From: Symbiodinium natans
Taxonomy: Eukaryota; Sar; Dinophyceae; Suessiales; Symbiodiniaceae
DNA: 64,000 bases
Assembly: GCA_905221605.1 (NCBI GenBank)
Contig: CAJNDS010001890.1
Span: 681,001-745,000, forward strand
Reading direction: 5' to 3'
Shown in pieces: positions 47,601 to 57,800 of this stretch; within the stretch, counting starts at the first letter, position 1, and each line of letters starts with the position of its first letter. The notes below the pieces were generated by a model that did not search any database, was not told the origin of the DNA, and saw nothing but the letters and a program-made list of their open reading frames with translations. Position numbers and translations under genes: made by a program.

Positions 47601-48334
47601 ACCCCCCACGCGCACACAGACACACAAACAAATCAAAAACTTCCCGCCAGAAAGCCCCAAACCCTCAGGTCATAAGCTTGGTAGCCAAGCAACCATATTC
47701 TAATAAGGGCACCTTTTGTCGGGTTGGTTATTCTATAAGGGAACCCAGAACCAAAAAAGGGTAAGGGGGGCTACCAAGTAAGCCTCCTTGAACAAGCCTT
47801 CCATAGGGGCCTTAACAATTAGAATAGGGTTTAGGGTTTAGGGTTTAGGGTTTAGGGTGTAGGGTTTAGCGTTTAGCGTTTAGGGTTTAGGGTTTAGGGT
47901 TTAGGGTTTAGGGTTTAGGGTTTAGGGTTTAGGGTTTAGGGTTTAGGGTTTAGGGCTAGGGTTATCGGGGCCTTAATAATTAGAATGGGGTTTGGAGGTG
48001 GTTAGTATAGTATACTTACATAGGAACCATAAGGGAATACTATTCGTAAATATTCCGACCCCTATATATTACCTACAGGTCGTAGGCTATGACCTTCACA
48101 AACTCAATAAGAGGACATGAAGGAAAAAGGCCCAGGGCCGACCCTAAACCCTAAACCCTAAACCCGAACCCTAAACCCTAAACCCCAAACCCCAAACCCT
48201 AAACCCAAACCCGACACCCCCAACACTAAGCCCTAAACCCGAAAAACCCTTGTCAACAAGAAGACGAGCCTGGTAAAGCAATACGGCGCCAGGCCGAGGA
48301 GACAAAGTGAAGGCAGGAGCGACCGGCGAGACAT
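38677..48334 (-). CDS. G3: multi-exon protein of unknown function
   Basis: Start 48334: MSRRSLLPSLCLLGLAPYCF resembles a signal peptide or anchor. Phase-consistent exons: 48270-48334, 47288-47320, about 46995-47060, 46195-46229 (AHAAANTLCAT), 45997-46065 (LRADRHQLHAGLSAALPERA), about 44600-44667 (SLSPKVHTNLDFDIEVPDED), about 44203-44262 (GANIILLEPPSTLVTSTIQT), about 43085-43145 (DLATGLPIFLAVSSRQ), about 42385-42450 (RHPLLRRLWQTVAEDHLPR), about 42200-42225, 41159-41235 (ASVALLGASQVKAAIDGPLG), about 39790-39860 (YSDGARAAADWVPAPP), and the last exon to TGA at 38679-38677 (HPDEAADIIQDTVRRFFNLT). Donors include GTGAGC, GTAGGG, AG|GC and AG|GTTTTGGG. The HPDEAADII end is reminiscent of alpha/beta-hydrolase C-termini, but no catalytic triad is seen, so no function is assigned. 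Confidence 0.45.
39062..39460 (-). pseudogene. Long intronless coding-like island near the G3 3' end
   Basis: About 130 codons open on the minus strand: MAYFKMGKVHVAFYPCGGDE, EELDDATFQKFLSKGPLRVC, LLDQSNGMSPSFLKAEEKSF and LDALGQDDSRRLCSLTDEER. The plus strand is also open but its composition is less protein-like. At four times normal exon length and heptamer-free, it may be a retroposed segment or an unusually long G3 exon. A GTAAGG lies at its 3' end. No family recognised. Confidence 0.4.
39643..39720. mobile_element. Family J element
   Basis: TTCCGAAATTAGGG-TACC, TTGGGGTCCT, and ATCYTACTATTTGG in the same order as at 46346-46434. Only two copies in the window. Confidence 0.65.
40350..40506. 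mobile_element. Family E palindromic element
   Basis: Ends carry ATGGTCCCTTTACTTTAGTATGGGCCC-type sequence and its inverse, followed by AGGGCCCATGAAACTACCCT. Other copies: 2248-2375, 4190-4322, 12648-12787, 20988-21106, 46556-46665, 54611-54747, 57310-57441. About 130-155 nt. Confidence 0.87.
41159..41235 (-). CDS. G3 exon
   Basis: Reads ASVALLGASQVKAAIDGPLG and then AATML after CTACAG|, ending TTGAG|GG. Strongly coding-like composition between two long heptamer blocks. Phase joins on both sides. Confidence 0.5.
44203..44667 (-). CDS. G3 exon pair with heptamer-like intron
   Basis: About 44600-44667 ends GAGGATG|GTTTTGGG and about 44203-44262 starts TTAAG|GTGCC; joined they read VPDEDGANIILLEPPS in one frame. 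The second exon ends CTGCAG|GTAGGG, a canonical donor. The intron between is CCCTAAA tract plus part of a family-F element. Confidence 0.5.
45004..45096. mobile_element. Family B palindromic element
   Basis: Ends are TTCCCCCTTATACTAGCAGT and its inverse; the interior is CCTTAATAGGGA...TCCCTATTAAGG-like. Other copies: 5287-5360, 9529-9625, 19317-19456, 26577-26655, 28615-28690, 43775-43892, 61317-61412. About 95 nt, no ORF. Confidence 0.88.
45141..45350 (-). CDS. Candidate exon with basic and acidic segments
   Basis: An open minus frame from MEMDGKKRKMIEQPDVVAEE to GYDVDGLDDALLASS, stop. It lies within the G3 span but is not needed to join the flanking G3 exons, which are in phase without it. 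It could be an alternative exon, a separate tiny gene, or an intronless relic. KKRK is nuclear-localisation-like. Confidence 0.3.
   Translation of the reverse strand: MEMDGKKRKMIEQPDVVAEEEGSRRHRRMGGAFRDRGAEASAVPRPEISPLEESGYDVDGLDDALLASS
47826..47960. repeat. TTTAGGG tract bracketed by a direct repeat
   Basis: A tract of about 19 units between two copies of GGGGCCTTAAYAATTAGAAT (near 47807 and 47969). The second copy continues into a complete family-G element. Confidence 0.9.
47965..48075. mobile_element. Family G palindromic element
   Basis: GGGGCCTTAATAATTAGAAT at one end and TATTCCGACCCCTATA at the other, with inner ATAGTATACTTA and GGGAATACTAT arms. Related copies: 1060-1265 (spread out), 9050-9115, 25425-25490, 50836-50940. 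Confidence 0.75.
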
Positions 48335-48359
48335 TGCACAAGGGCTCTGAAGATTCCTA

Positions 48360-48490
48360 TAGATTCTTCTTCTTATGATGAGTACTATTATTATTATTAT
48401 TATTTCTTGTTTACATACTCTATGTTGTAACGTTGTTGTTTTCTTTATCTTCTTGTTTATTTATCTTTTTTTGGGAGGGGGGGGGGGGGG
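48360..48490. repeat. AT-rich pocket with TTA microsatellite and poly-G
   Basis: ATTATTATTATTATTATTATT-type run at about 48386-48406, then a T-rich stretch and a G run at 48476-48490. It lies just upstream of the G3 start codon, so it could be part of its 5' region. No promoter element recognised. Confidence 0.7.
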
Positions 48491-48899
48491 TAGGGCTTGC
48501 ACGGCTTGGGGCTTTCAGACAGCGTGTAACCCTAAACCCTAAACCCTAACCCCTAAACCCTAAACCCAAAACCCTACTCCCTGCTAGGGGTCGCAGGGCC
48601 ATAGTCGCCTGTAAAATATAATCAGGCGCCTTTATGTTCAGGCTTGCGGTTTTGCGGAGGCTGGGGCTCAGCGTTTGGAGGCTGAATCTACGAGATGTTC
48701 AACATAAGCCTTGGGCATACCCCTTAAGCTTGTGGTAAAATATGTTCTTATGTTTTCCTTTCATAGGTTAAGGGGTATGGGTTTGGGGTGTGTTGAAGTA
48801 TTCTTCGATTGAATGCACAGTGGCGCCGCATGTATCGTAGGGTTTATATACTAGGCTGCCCAGTAACTAAGGCGTAAAAAGGGTGCCCTTTTTTGCTTA

Positions 48900-51800
48900 A
48901 AGGGGTTTATAAGGGAACCTAAACCCCCCAAAAAGGGAATAAGGGTACTACTGGGCATCCTAGTATAAGGGAGCGGTCTTCGACATGACAAGCTAACAGC
49001 CGATCGGCTGCGGCGCACTGTTCTTTGCCGCGTCATTCCACCATCTTTTGGGGGCTTACAAAAAAACACAAAAACATAGACCCCCAATGCTAGGATGCCC
49101 CAAATAGGGTATACTTGGGCCTTGGGGTACCTCAGGTAAATGGACCCTTAGAGTGGTTGTGCCAAGATTGCAGAACATGAGGTTGAATCAGGTCGTGTCA
49201 AGGCTGCCAGACGAACCCCAAGCAATGACTGAGATCACTGTCAGTTCGAAGGCGAAGGGTTTAGGGGCTTAGGATTGTTTAGGGGTCCGGATTTAGGGTT
49301 TAGAGTTTAGGATTTAGGATTTTAATGTTAGGGCAGGGATCTTCCCATATCCGGAACTTCAGGGCAGTTCTCGGTGCAGAAGATAGCACGGGCAGCCGAA
49401 CGTCAAGCAACGCGCGCCCCGGATGCCACTGCTACGCCCTAAGAGGCATCACAAATACTGGCGTTTGCAAGCCTACATCTCTCTCCTTGGCCTTAGGGTT
49501 TAGGATTTAGGTTTTGGGGTTTGGGGTTTCAAGAAACTATATGGGATAGCAAACTCAGAACAGACCCCCGCGAGCCCAATCCTTCAACATCGTCTCCCCT
49601 GCGCTCTGTCCGCTTGCAGCGGTCCAGTCCAACCCCAAAGTCCTTGAGCCTCGAAAGAAGCCTTATGAAGCCTTATGAGGCATATATAGTGCTATTATGC
49701 CTTCGGGGACAAGACGTCGTTCTAAGGTTTATGGGGTTCACAGGGTTCTTATGGCTTGGGGAAGACGGCCTTACAAGGTTTATAGGTTTTATAGGGCTAT
49801 CCTGCACCCTAAACCCTAAAACCTAAACCCTAAACCCTAAACCCTAGACCCTAGACCCTAGACCCTAGACCCTAGACCTCAACAACGGTATTTGCAGGAA
49901 CATCGCGCCAGCAGGGGGCCTCCTCCTCCGCCTCGCCGGCTGCGAGGAGAGGCACGAGCCTTTGAACTCCCTATTTAAGGTTTAGGGTTTAGGGTTTAGG
50001 GTTTAGGGTGTAGGGTTTAGGATATAGGATTTGGTGTTCTTTTTCACCCCAGCTAGCCCTCTAAACCGCAAAAAAAAACCCTAAACCCTAAACCCTAAAC
50101 CCTTGTGTGGACCAGATGAACGAACCCGAAGATCGGGATCGTAGACCCTCTACTCCTCGAATCCTTCTTATCTAGGCTGGGAAGATGAAGCAGAAACCTT
50201 TTGGGGTTCTTCTCGTCCCTAAACCCCTAAACCCGAAACCCCCTCAACCCTGGTCCTTAAGGTAAGCCCCATAGATCTTACAACCTAAACTTTTCAAGGT
50301 GGGGTCCCTAAACCCTAAACCCTAAACCCTAAACCCTAAACCGCCCCCCCCCCCCCAAGCCAAGCCAAGCCAAGCACTGCTGCAGAACTGAGGCTTTAGG
50401 GTTTAGGGTTTCAGGGCTTGAGGGTTTTAGAGTTTTAAGCAAAAGGCTTATACTGGTTTTCTGAGAATGTAGGGCATAACTCAGCTGAACGGGTTGGAGC
50501 TGGGGGTTTAAAGGCTTGATATACCCTAAGGCTCCATGTACCTGTATAGGATATACTTGGGCCTGAAAAGGGTTGCCATATAGTAGAATTAGGTTCCAAG
50601 GATATACAATATAGGTAAGTGGACGATTTGGGATAGTGAGGTTTCACAGGTGGGGCATGTGCGTTCTTCCGCTGAAGGATCTCAGAGATCTCTAAGGTTT
50701 GCATGGTTCATTGCAGGGCTTAGGGTTTAGGGTTAAGTTTGTAGGGTTTAGGGTTTAGAATAACCCTACCACAACCAGGGCCTGTCTGAAGCACGGTTGG
50801 TTGTGAAGTGGGTGGGGGGTTTGTAAGGCTTTAGGGTTTGATATAGGGGCCTGAATAATCAGAATAGGATGGGGGCCATTTCTGTACAATTACAAAGGGA
50901 TCATAGGGGAATATTGTTTGTAATTCTTCCGACCCTATAAGGGTCCGTGTACCTTATTCTTATATACTTGGGCCCCAAAGTCCTTATACAGGAGGTACTT
51001 TACGGCCCAAGTATACCCCATTTGAGTACATGGACCGTTAGGGTTTAGGGTTTAGGGTTCAGGGTTTAGGGTTTAGGGTTAGGTCTACAGAGTCTGCAGG
51101 GCGACCTACGGCTTCTAGGGCTTTGCCGACAGCTGGAGGCCAGCCGGTGCGATGAGGCCCGCGCCATGCGGCCAGCGACGCGATGCGAAGCATGACCTGA
51201 CGGTTTAGGGTTTAGGGTTTAGGGTTTAGGGTTTAGGGTTTAGGGTTTAGGGTTTAGGGTTTAGGGTTTAGGGTTTAGGGTTTAGGGTTTAGGGTTTAGG
51301 GTTTAGGGTTTAGGGTTTGGAAGAATCTTCACGGGTTCCCCTACTACCCCTCTTTTTTGCTAATCGCCCTGGTTCTTGGTAGGAAAGGAGGGAATTAAGG
51401 CCCTGTATATACCCTTTAAGGGATTATATCGCATTCCCTCATTCCTAGGAAGAACCAGCCAGCTATATTATTTTTCGAGGTTCCCACCCCATTATAAAGG
51501 CTATTTAGGGATATAATTAAGGTTATTGTTGGGGGGACTCCAAGCGCAGCCAATGTATAGCTGCCCTTCAATGGGTTCTGAGTACTGAACATGGGCTAAA
51601 GTTAAAGCGTCACCCTAAGCTCATGTCCTGAAGACAAGACACGGCAATCCAGCCAATTCTGACGTGGCAGAGTGGCAGCATACCCCTCCCCCCCTGCCCC
51701 CCATTAGCAGGATGCTAGACCTGTAACCCTAAACCCTAAACCCTAAACCCTGAACCCTGAACCCTGAACCCTGAACCTTGAACCCTGCACCCTGAACCCT

Positions 51801-54800
51801 AAACCCAATAATCCCCACAGGCCGGGACTGCTCAGAGTTGTTGTCGCCGGCGCTTGCTCGGGAAGACCATGGCCTCTTTGGGGCTTCTTGGGCATCCCGA
51901 TGCGGCCGGTCACGGGTTTAGGGTTTAGGGTTTAGGGTTTAGGGTTTAGGGTTTAGGGTTTAGGGATTAGGGATTGAGGGTTTCGGGTGTAGGGTACCCT
52001 AAGGGTCCGTGTACCTAAATTGGGACGTAAAGCCTTGAAGCACTTCCTTTAGAGGGACTTTGGGGCCCAAGTATATAACAACGAGGTACATGGACCCTTA
52101 GGGGTAGGGTTCAGGGTTTAGGTTTTGGAGGTTTGGGGGTTTGGGGGTTTGGGGAGTTGGGGGTTGGGGGTTTGAGGGTTTGGGGGTTTGGGGTTTGAGT
52201 TTTGAGATTTAGGGTGGCTTAGGATTAGGGGTTTAGTGCTTGAGGTCTGTTTTGTTGGTAGTGGTATTGGTGCTGGCCTGGGTTGCCAAACCAAACCAAG
52301 CGTTTGGGGTGCAGGGGAAGGGATTAATCCCAGATCCTTGCCCCACCGACAGCCTCAAGCTTTCACGTTTTGGGTTTAGGGTTTAGAGTCCCCCCCCCCC
52401 CCCCCTAACCTCAAGCAAAGCCGCAAAGCCCCCCCCCCCCCCCCAACGCAAAATCTAGTCGTTAAGGTTAAGGGTGTAGTAAAATTGTGAAGGGGATGAA
52501 TCTCCAAAACCCCAACCCCAAAAACCCCAACCCAAAACATCCCAAACCCTACACCACAACCCCTTAAACCCTCAACGCCAAACCCTAAAAGCCCAAACCC
52601 CAAACTCCAAGTCCTAAACCCTAAACCCTAAGGGTCCAAGTACCTCATTCTTATATACTTGGGTCCCAAAGGCCCTATAAACCCTAAACCCTAACCCTAA
52701 ACCCTAAACCCTAAACCCTAAACCCTAAACCCCAAACCCTAAACCCTAAACCCTAAACCTAACGACGAAGTATTCCCTATTTAGGTACATGGACCCGTAG
52801 GGCAAGGAAGTCACAGAAGTCAGCGATTTAACCCCGAGAGGCCTTGGATAGCCGCTACCCGGGCATGGCGATGTGCAGTAGGGTTTAGGGTTTAGGGTTT
52901 CGGGTTTGGGGCTCAGGGTTTATAGTTGGGTTCTTTGCGGGTTTGGGGCTTGTAGAGTTTTACGGGGCTTGCAGGGCTTAGAGCTTGGGAGGGGTGGGGG
53001 GGGGGGGTTGCGGGCTTATGGGCTCGGATGTAAGGCTGTAGGCTTCTAGGAGGTATACTGCTGTCTTCTTGGGCTTGGGTGTTGAGGGTGCATAGTTTGT
53101 AGGGCTTGCACGGGGTTTAGGGTGTAGGGCGGATTGTGGGCTGCTTCGTTGTGCTTGCGGGTTCTAGGTGCTACAGGGCTACTGTGGCTGTCAGGGTTTA
53201 TGGGCCGGATCGGCAGGCGAGAAGAGGTGCGAGGCAGCAAAAGCACGAACAACCTCAGGCTGTAGTGGTAGGGTTTAGGGTTTAGGGTGGTTTAGGGTTT
53301 AGGGTTTAGGGTTTAGGGTTTAGGGTTTAGGGTTAGGGTTTAGGGTTTAGGGTTTAGGGTTTACGGTCTGTGGAGTGTTACGGTTGGGGGTTTACAGTAT
53401 CAGGGTTTGGAGACCCAATTGGGATCAGAGTGGTGTTGAGGATGCCTAGGGCTTAGGGCTTGGGGTTCAGGGTTCAGGGTTCAGGGTTCAGGGTTCAGGG
53501 TTCAGGGTTCAGGCTTCAGGGTTCAGGGTTCAGGGTTCAGGCTTCAGGGTTCAGGGTTCAGGGTTCAGGGTTTAGGGTGACTCGAACATCTTGTCCAGGG
53601 AGATGCTGGGATGACCTTATGGCATCGTTTCGGGCTTCGGGTCTAGGCTTCATAGAGTTTTTCTTTGGGATTAGGGGTTAGTATAGGGGTTTGGCAAGCC
53701 AGTAGTTCTCTTTGCAAAGTCTCCCAAACCCACAACGTCAGCGCTAAATCGAAGAAACCTTTGAAGGCCCAAGGGGGGGGTCCTCAAACCCTAAGCCCTA
53801 AACCCTAAACCCTAAACCCTAAACCCTAAACCCTAATTAAACCCTAAACCCTAAAGCCTTTGAAGGCCTAAGGGTAGGGGAGTTCTTCCCTCTCCTGCTG
53901 TGGGAGGAAGCCGCCATGAAGGACGAAGACCGCCGCAAAAAGTCGCTCGCCGACCTCCCAAATCTCTCAAAGCTTAGGGCTTGGGTTTAGGGTTTAGGGT
54001 TTAGGGTTTAGGGTTTAGGGTTTAGGGTTTAGGGTTTAGGGTTTAGGGTTTAGGGTTTAGGGTTTAGGGTTTAGGGTTTAGGGTTTACGGTTTACGGTTT
54101 AGGGTTTAGGGTTTAGGGTTTAGGGTTTAGGGTTTAGGGTTTAGGGTTTAGGGTTTAGGGTTTAGGGTTTAGGGTTTAGGGTTTAGGGTTCAGGGTTTAG
54201 GGTTCAGGGCTTATAATCCTACCCTAAGGGTCCATGTCCTCTATTAGTATATACTTGGGCCCGAAAGTCCCTATGTATTCCCTATTTAAGCACATGGCTG
54301 TTTAACCCAAAACCCTAACACGACAGGAACCCTCAACCAGAGGGTGGGTCTCGGGGGCCCCCTATGGAACTTCGAACCTCCCTGATTCCGGGGAGGATGG
54401 GGGGGAGGGTTTCGTGAGGGTTGAGGTTCAGGTTCCCTGAACCCTATACCCTGAGCCCTAAACCTCAAACCCTAAACCCAAAACCCGAAACCTCAGCTTC
54501 TCCAACAGCCCATCCACCAGTGCGCCTTGCGCAGTCGAAGGAGATCAGTCTCCCCACTGGTGCCCTGCAGGTTTGCTACTTTGCGAAAAGTTTCGGGTTC
54601 ATGGGATTAGGGTAGCTACATGGTCCCTTAGTCTGGCCCTTCAAAGGGTACCCCTTAGATACCCCTTGTATGCCCTATACAAATTAAGGGCCCATGCATC
54701 AGAACCCTTTAAAGGAGGTTAGGGACCATATTTAGGGCCAAACTACCCTCAGAGGTGTTCGAAAATACCCACACCCTCTCTACCAGGACCAAATGAACCC

Positions 54801-57800
54801 TAAAAGGCTTCTGGTCCGCAATCCCCTCTTGAGGATTATAGCTATAGTAGTATAGTCATGTAGGGTATATCATCCCTAAACCCGAAACCCTAAACCCTAA
54901 ACCCCAAACCCTAAACCCGAAAGTGCGGTCTCCAAGGTAAGCCACGCAAAAGGCAACCGATCGTTTTGGAGCGCTGTTCAGGCGAAGGCTGGCCTGCACG
55001 ACAGCCGTAGTTGGCTGCTTCAGCGCCACCTCAGCTCAACTTGGGCTCAAATGGGTTTAGGGTTTAGGGTTTAGGGTGTAGGGTGTAGGCTGTAGGGTTT
55101 AGGGTTTAGGGTTTAGGGTTTCGGGTGCAAATCTTGGTAGCCCAGGAACCATGTTATGATAAGGGTACCCTGTTTTGGGTTGGTTACTTCATAAGGGAAC
55201 CCTAGACCCCTAAGCCCGTGCCAACAAACGGGAAAAGGCTACCGCTGGGCTACCAAGAGATGGCTTGAAAGTGTCAGTAAGGGCTGCATTGGACAGCTCC
55301 CTATGCACAAAGGAAACCCTTAGGGTTTAGGCTTGAGGGTTTAGGGTTTATAGGGTTTAGTTTAGGGTTTATAGGGTTTAGTGTTTATAGGGTTTAGGGT
55401 CTGGGGTTTAGGGTTGACAGGGTTTCGGGTTTGGGGGTTGCAGCCTCTCGCTCTCTGGGCCTCCCTACGGCCCGTGTGCTGACCCTGCAGTAGATGACGA
55501 TGTCCTGGCCACATGTTAAGATTTCGCTGAGAGCTGGCACACAAAAACCCTAAACCCTAAACCCTAGAGCCCTAAAGCCCTAGAGCCCTGAAGCACGAAG
55601 GCCCAGACGCCCCAATTAGACCACATCGTCGGGTTTCCAGGGTTTTGAGCCTGGAGGGGGGGGGGGGGGGGCTTCAGGGTTTTGGTAGGGTTTAGGGCTT
55701 AGGGCTTAGGGCTTAGGGCTTAGGGCTTAGGGCTTAGGGCTTAGGGTTTAGGGTTTAGGGTTTAGGGTTTAGGGTTCAGGGTTTAGAGGTTAGACAATCT
55801 GGCTTTATTGGGGCTTAGGTCGTCCAGGGTTCGGCTCGGATGTCTATGCTAGATCGGACTCGCAGCGAGTGGTCAAGTGGTGACTGCTGGGCTTCTGTTT
55901 TGGGCTTAGTTCACAACCCTAAACCCTAAACCCTAAACCCTAAACGCTGGCAGCTGATGCCCAGGATGCTTGCCCACGGAATGTAAAATGGAAGCCCTAA
56001 ATCCTAAGGGTTGAGGGTTTAGGGTTTAGGGTTTAGGGTCCATGTATAGGGGATAGGATTAGGGGGACCCTTGGGGATATAGACCCTCTGAATAAGGTCC
56101 CTGTTTAAGAGGGCCAGAAGAGGGTTAAGAAGGGGCTCCCTTTTAAGGGTCCCCCTTATCCTACCTAGGAATGTACCTTATTATTATGTACTTGGGCACC
56201 AAAACCCTTACATAGGAAGAACTTTAAGGCTCAACTATTCCCTATTTAGGTACATGGACCCTTAGGGGATGTGTCCTCCAAATCACCCCTCTCACGCGCG
56301 AAACGCAGGGGACCGGGGATTTGATCATTCTTTTGTCGCTTCTGGTTTCCTGCACAAAGCACAGCCCTATACCCCCTATACCCTAGACCCTAGACCCTAA
56401 ACCCTAAACCCTAAACCCTAAGCGTTAAACCCTATGCCCGCTGCAGCCCCTGTTACATTGTAAACGGCTCCAACGCAGCCCCACGCACTCACCACCCTCA
56501 GTGCAGCCTTACACCCCCACTGCCCTCCGGCCCCTCCCCTTCTTCCGGTTCCAAATCTGATCTGCCACACCAACTGACCTGACAGGCAGGAGGAAGTCAC
56601 CCGGCTAAATCACATCTCGTGGCCCTGCTTCCATGGAAGGTTGGCTAGTTAAGCTATGTCTGCTTGGACCTGCTCCAGGAGGATCCCTGAACAAAAACTG
56701 CTTGAATGATGTGGATAACTGTTCAGGTTCTGGTTTTCCTGTGAAGCTTAGCTCCTCAAAAAGTTAGCCACCCCAAACCTCTATCCCTAAACCCTAAACC
56801 CTAAACCCTAAAACCTAAACCCTAAACCCTAAACCCCAATCAACTCAGACCGCCCTAGTCTCCTCTATACCGACCTTGGAACCCAGCAACAATTGTAATT
56901 TCAGCTGTTTCTTAGGAATTGCAGTACCCAAAAACCAACATCATTCCCAAGTATCCCTTCCCTACTCTAAACCCTAAACCCTAAACCCTAAACCCTAAAC
57001 CCCAAACCCCAAACCCCAAACCCTAAACCCTAAACCCTAAACCCTAAACCCTAAACCCTCAGTCCTGGACAAGGGGGTTGTTCAACACGAGATCATGGCA
57101 ATGCTTCTCTTCGCGAAAGTCCTCTGCAGAGGTCCAGACTCCCAAACACTGGTTTAGGGTTCAGGGTTCAGGGTTTAGGGTTTAGGGTTTAGGGGCAAAT
57201 CCCTAAGGGTCCATGTACCTTATTCTTATACACCTGGGCCTTAAAGCACTTCCTTTAAAGGGACTTTGGGGCCCAAGTATATAATAATGAGGTACATGGA
57301 CCCTTAGGGTAAACCTCCAAGGGTAGCTACATGGTCCCTTGGTATGGACCCTTACCTCCTTAAAAGGGTGCTGAAGTATGGGCCTTGGGTTGTATGGTAT
57401 ATAAGGTCAGTTTAAGGGCCAAGACTAAGGGACTATGTAAAACCCTAAACCCTAAACCCTAAACCCTAAACCCTAAACCCAAACCCTAAACCCTAAACCC
57501 TAAACCCTAAACCCTAAACCCTAAACCCTAAACCCTAAACCCTAAACCCTAAACCCTAAACCCTAAACCCTAACCGGGCCGGGCCAAGGTTGCCCTATCA
57601 GAAGTTTGAGCTTCTGTGGGCGATGTGGGTTATGGTGTCTGAAAAGAATCCCAAGTCAACCTCGGACCTCCGTAGGCTCCAGAGACCCACCCCCAGGGTT
57701 TAGGGTTTAGGGTTTAGGGTTTAGGGTTTAGGGTTTAGGGTTTACGGTTTAGGGTTTTCCAGCGGGCCCACTGAACAGTGCTAATATGGATTCGAGTACT

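Noticed and set aside
51850-52880. Subtilase assignment for G4 from fragments such as ASAGDNN and IAMPG
   Set aside because: Fragments lie in different frames and lack the catalytic Asp, His and Ser motifs.
53460-53681. Plus-strand frame GFRVQGSGFRVQG
   Set aside because: Translation of the TTCAGGG array, not a repeat protein.
54421-54615. Plus frame including PTAHPPVRLAQSKEISLPTG
   Set aside because: The complementary minus frame (GTSGETDLLRLRK) has proper AG|G and AG|GC borders and the strand of the surrounding gene.
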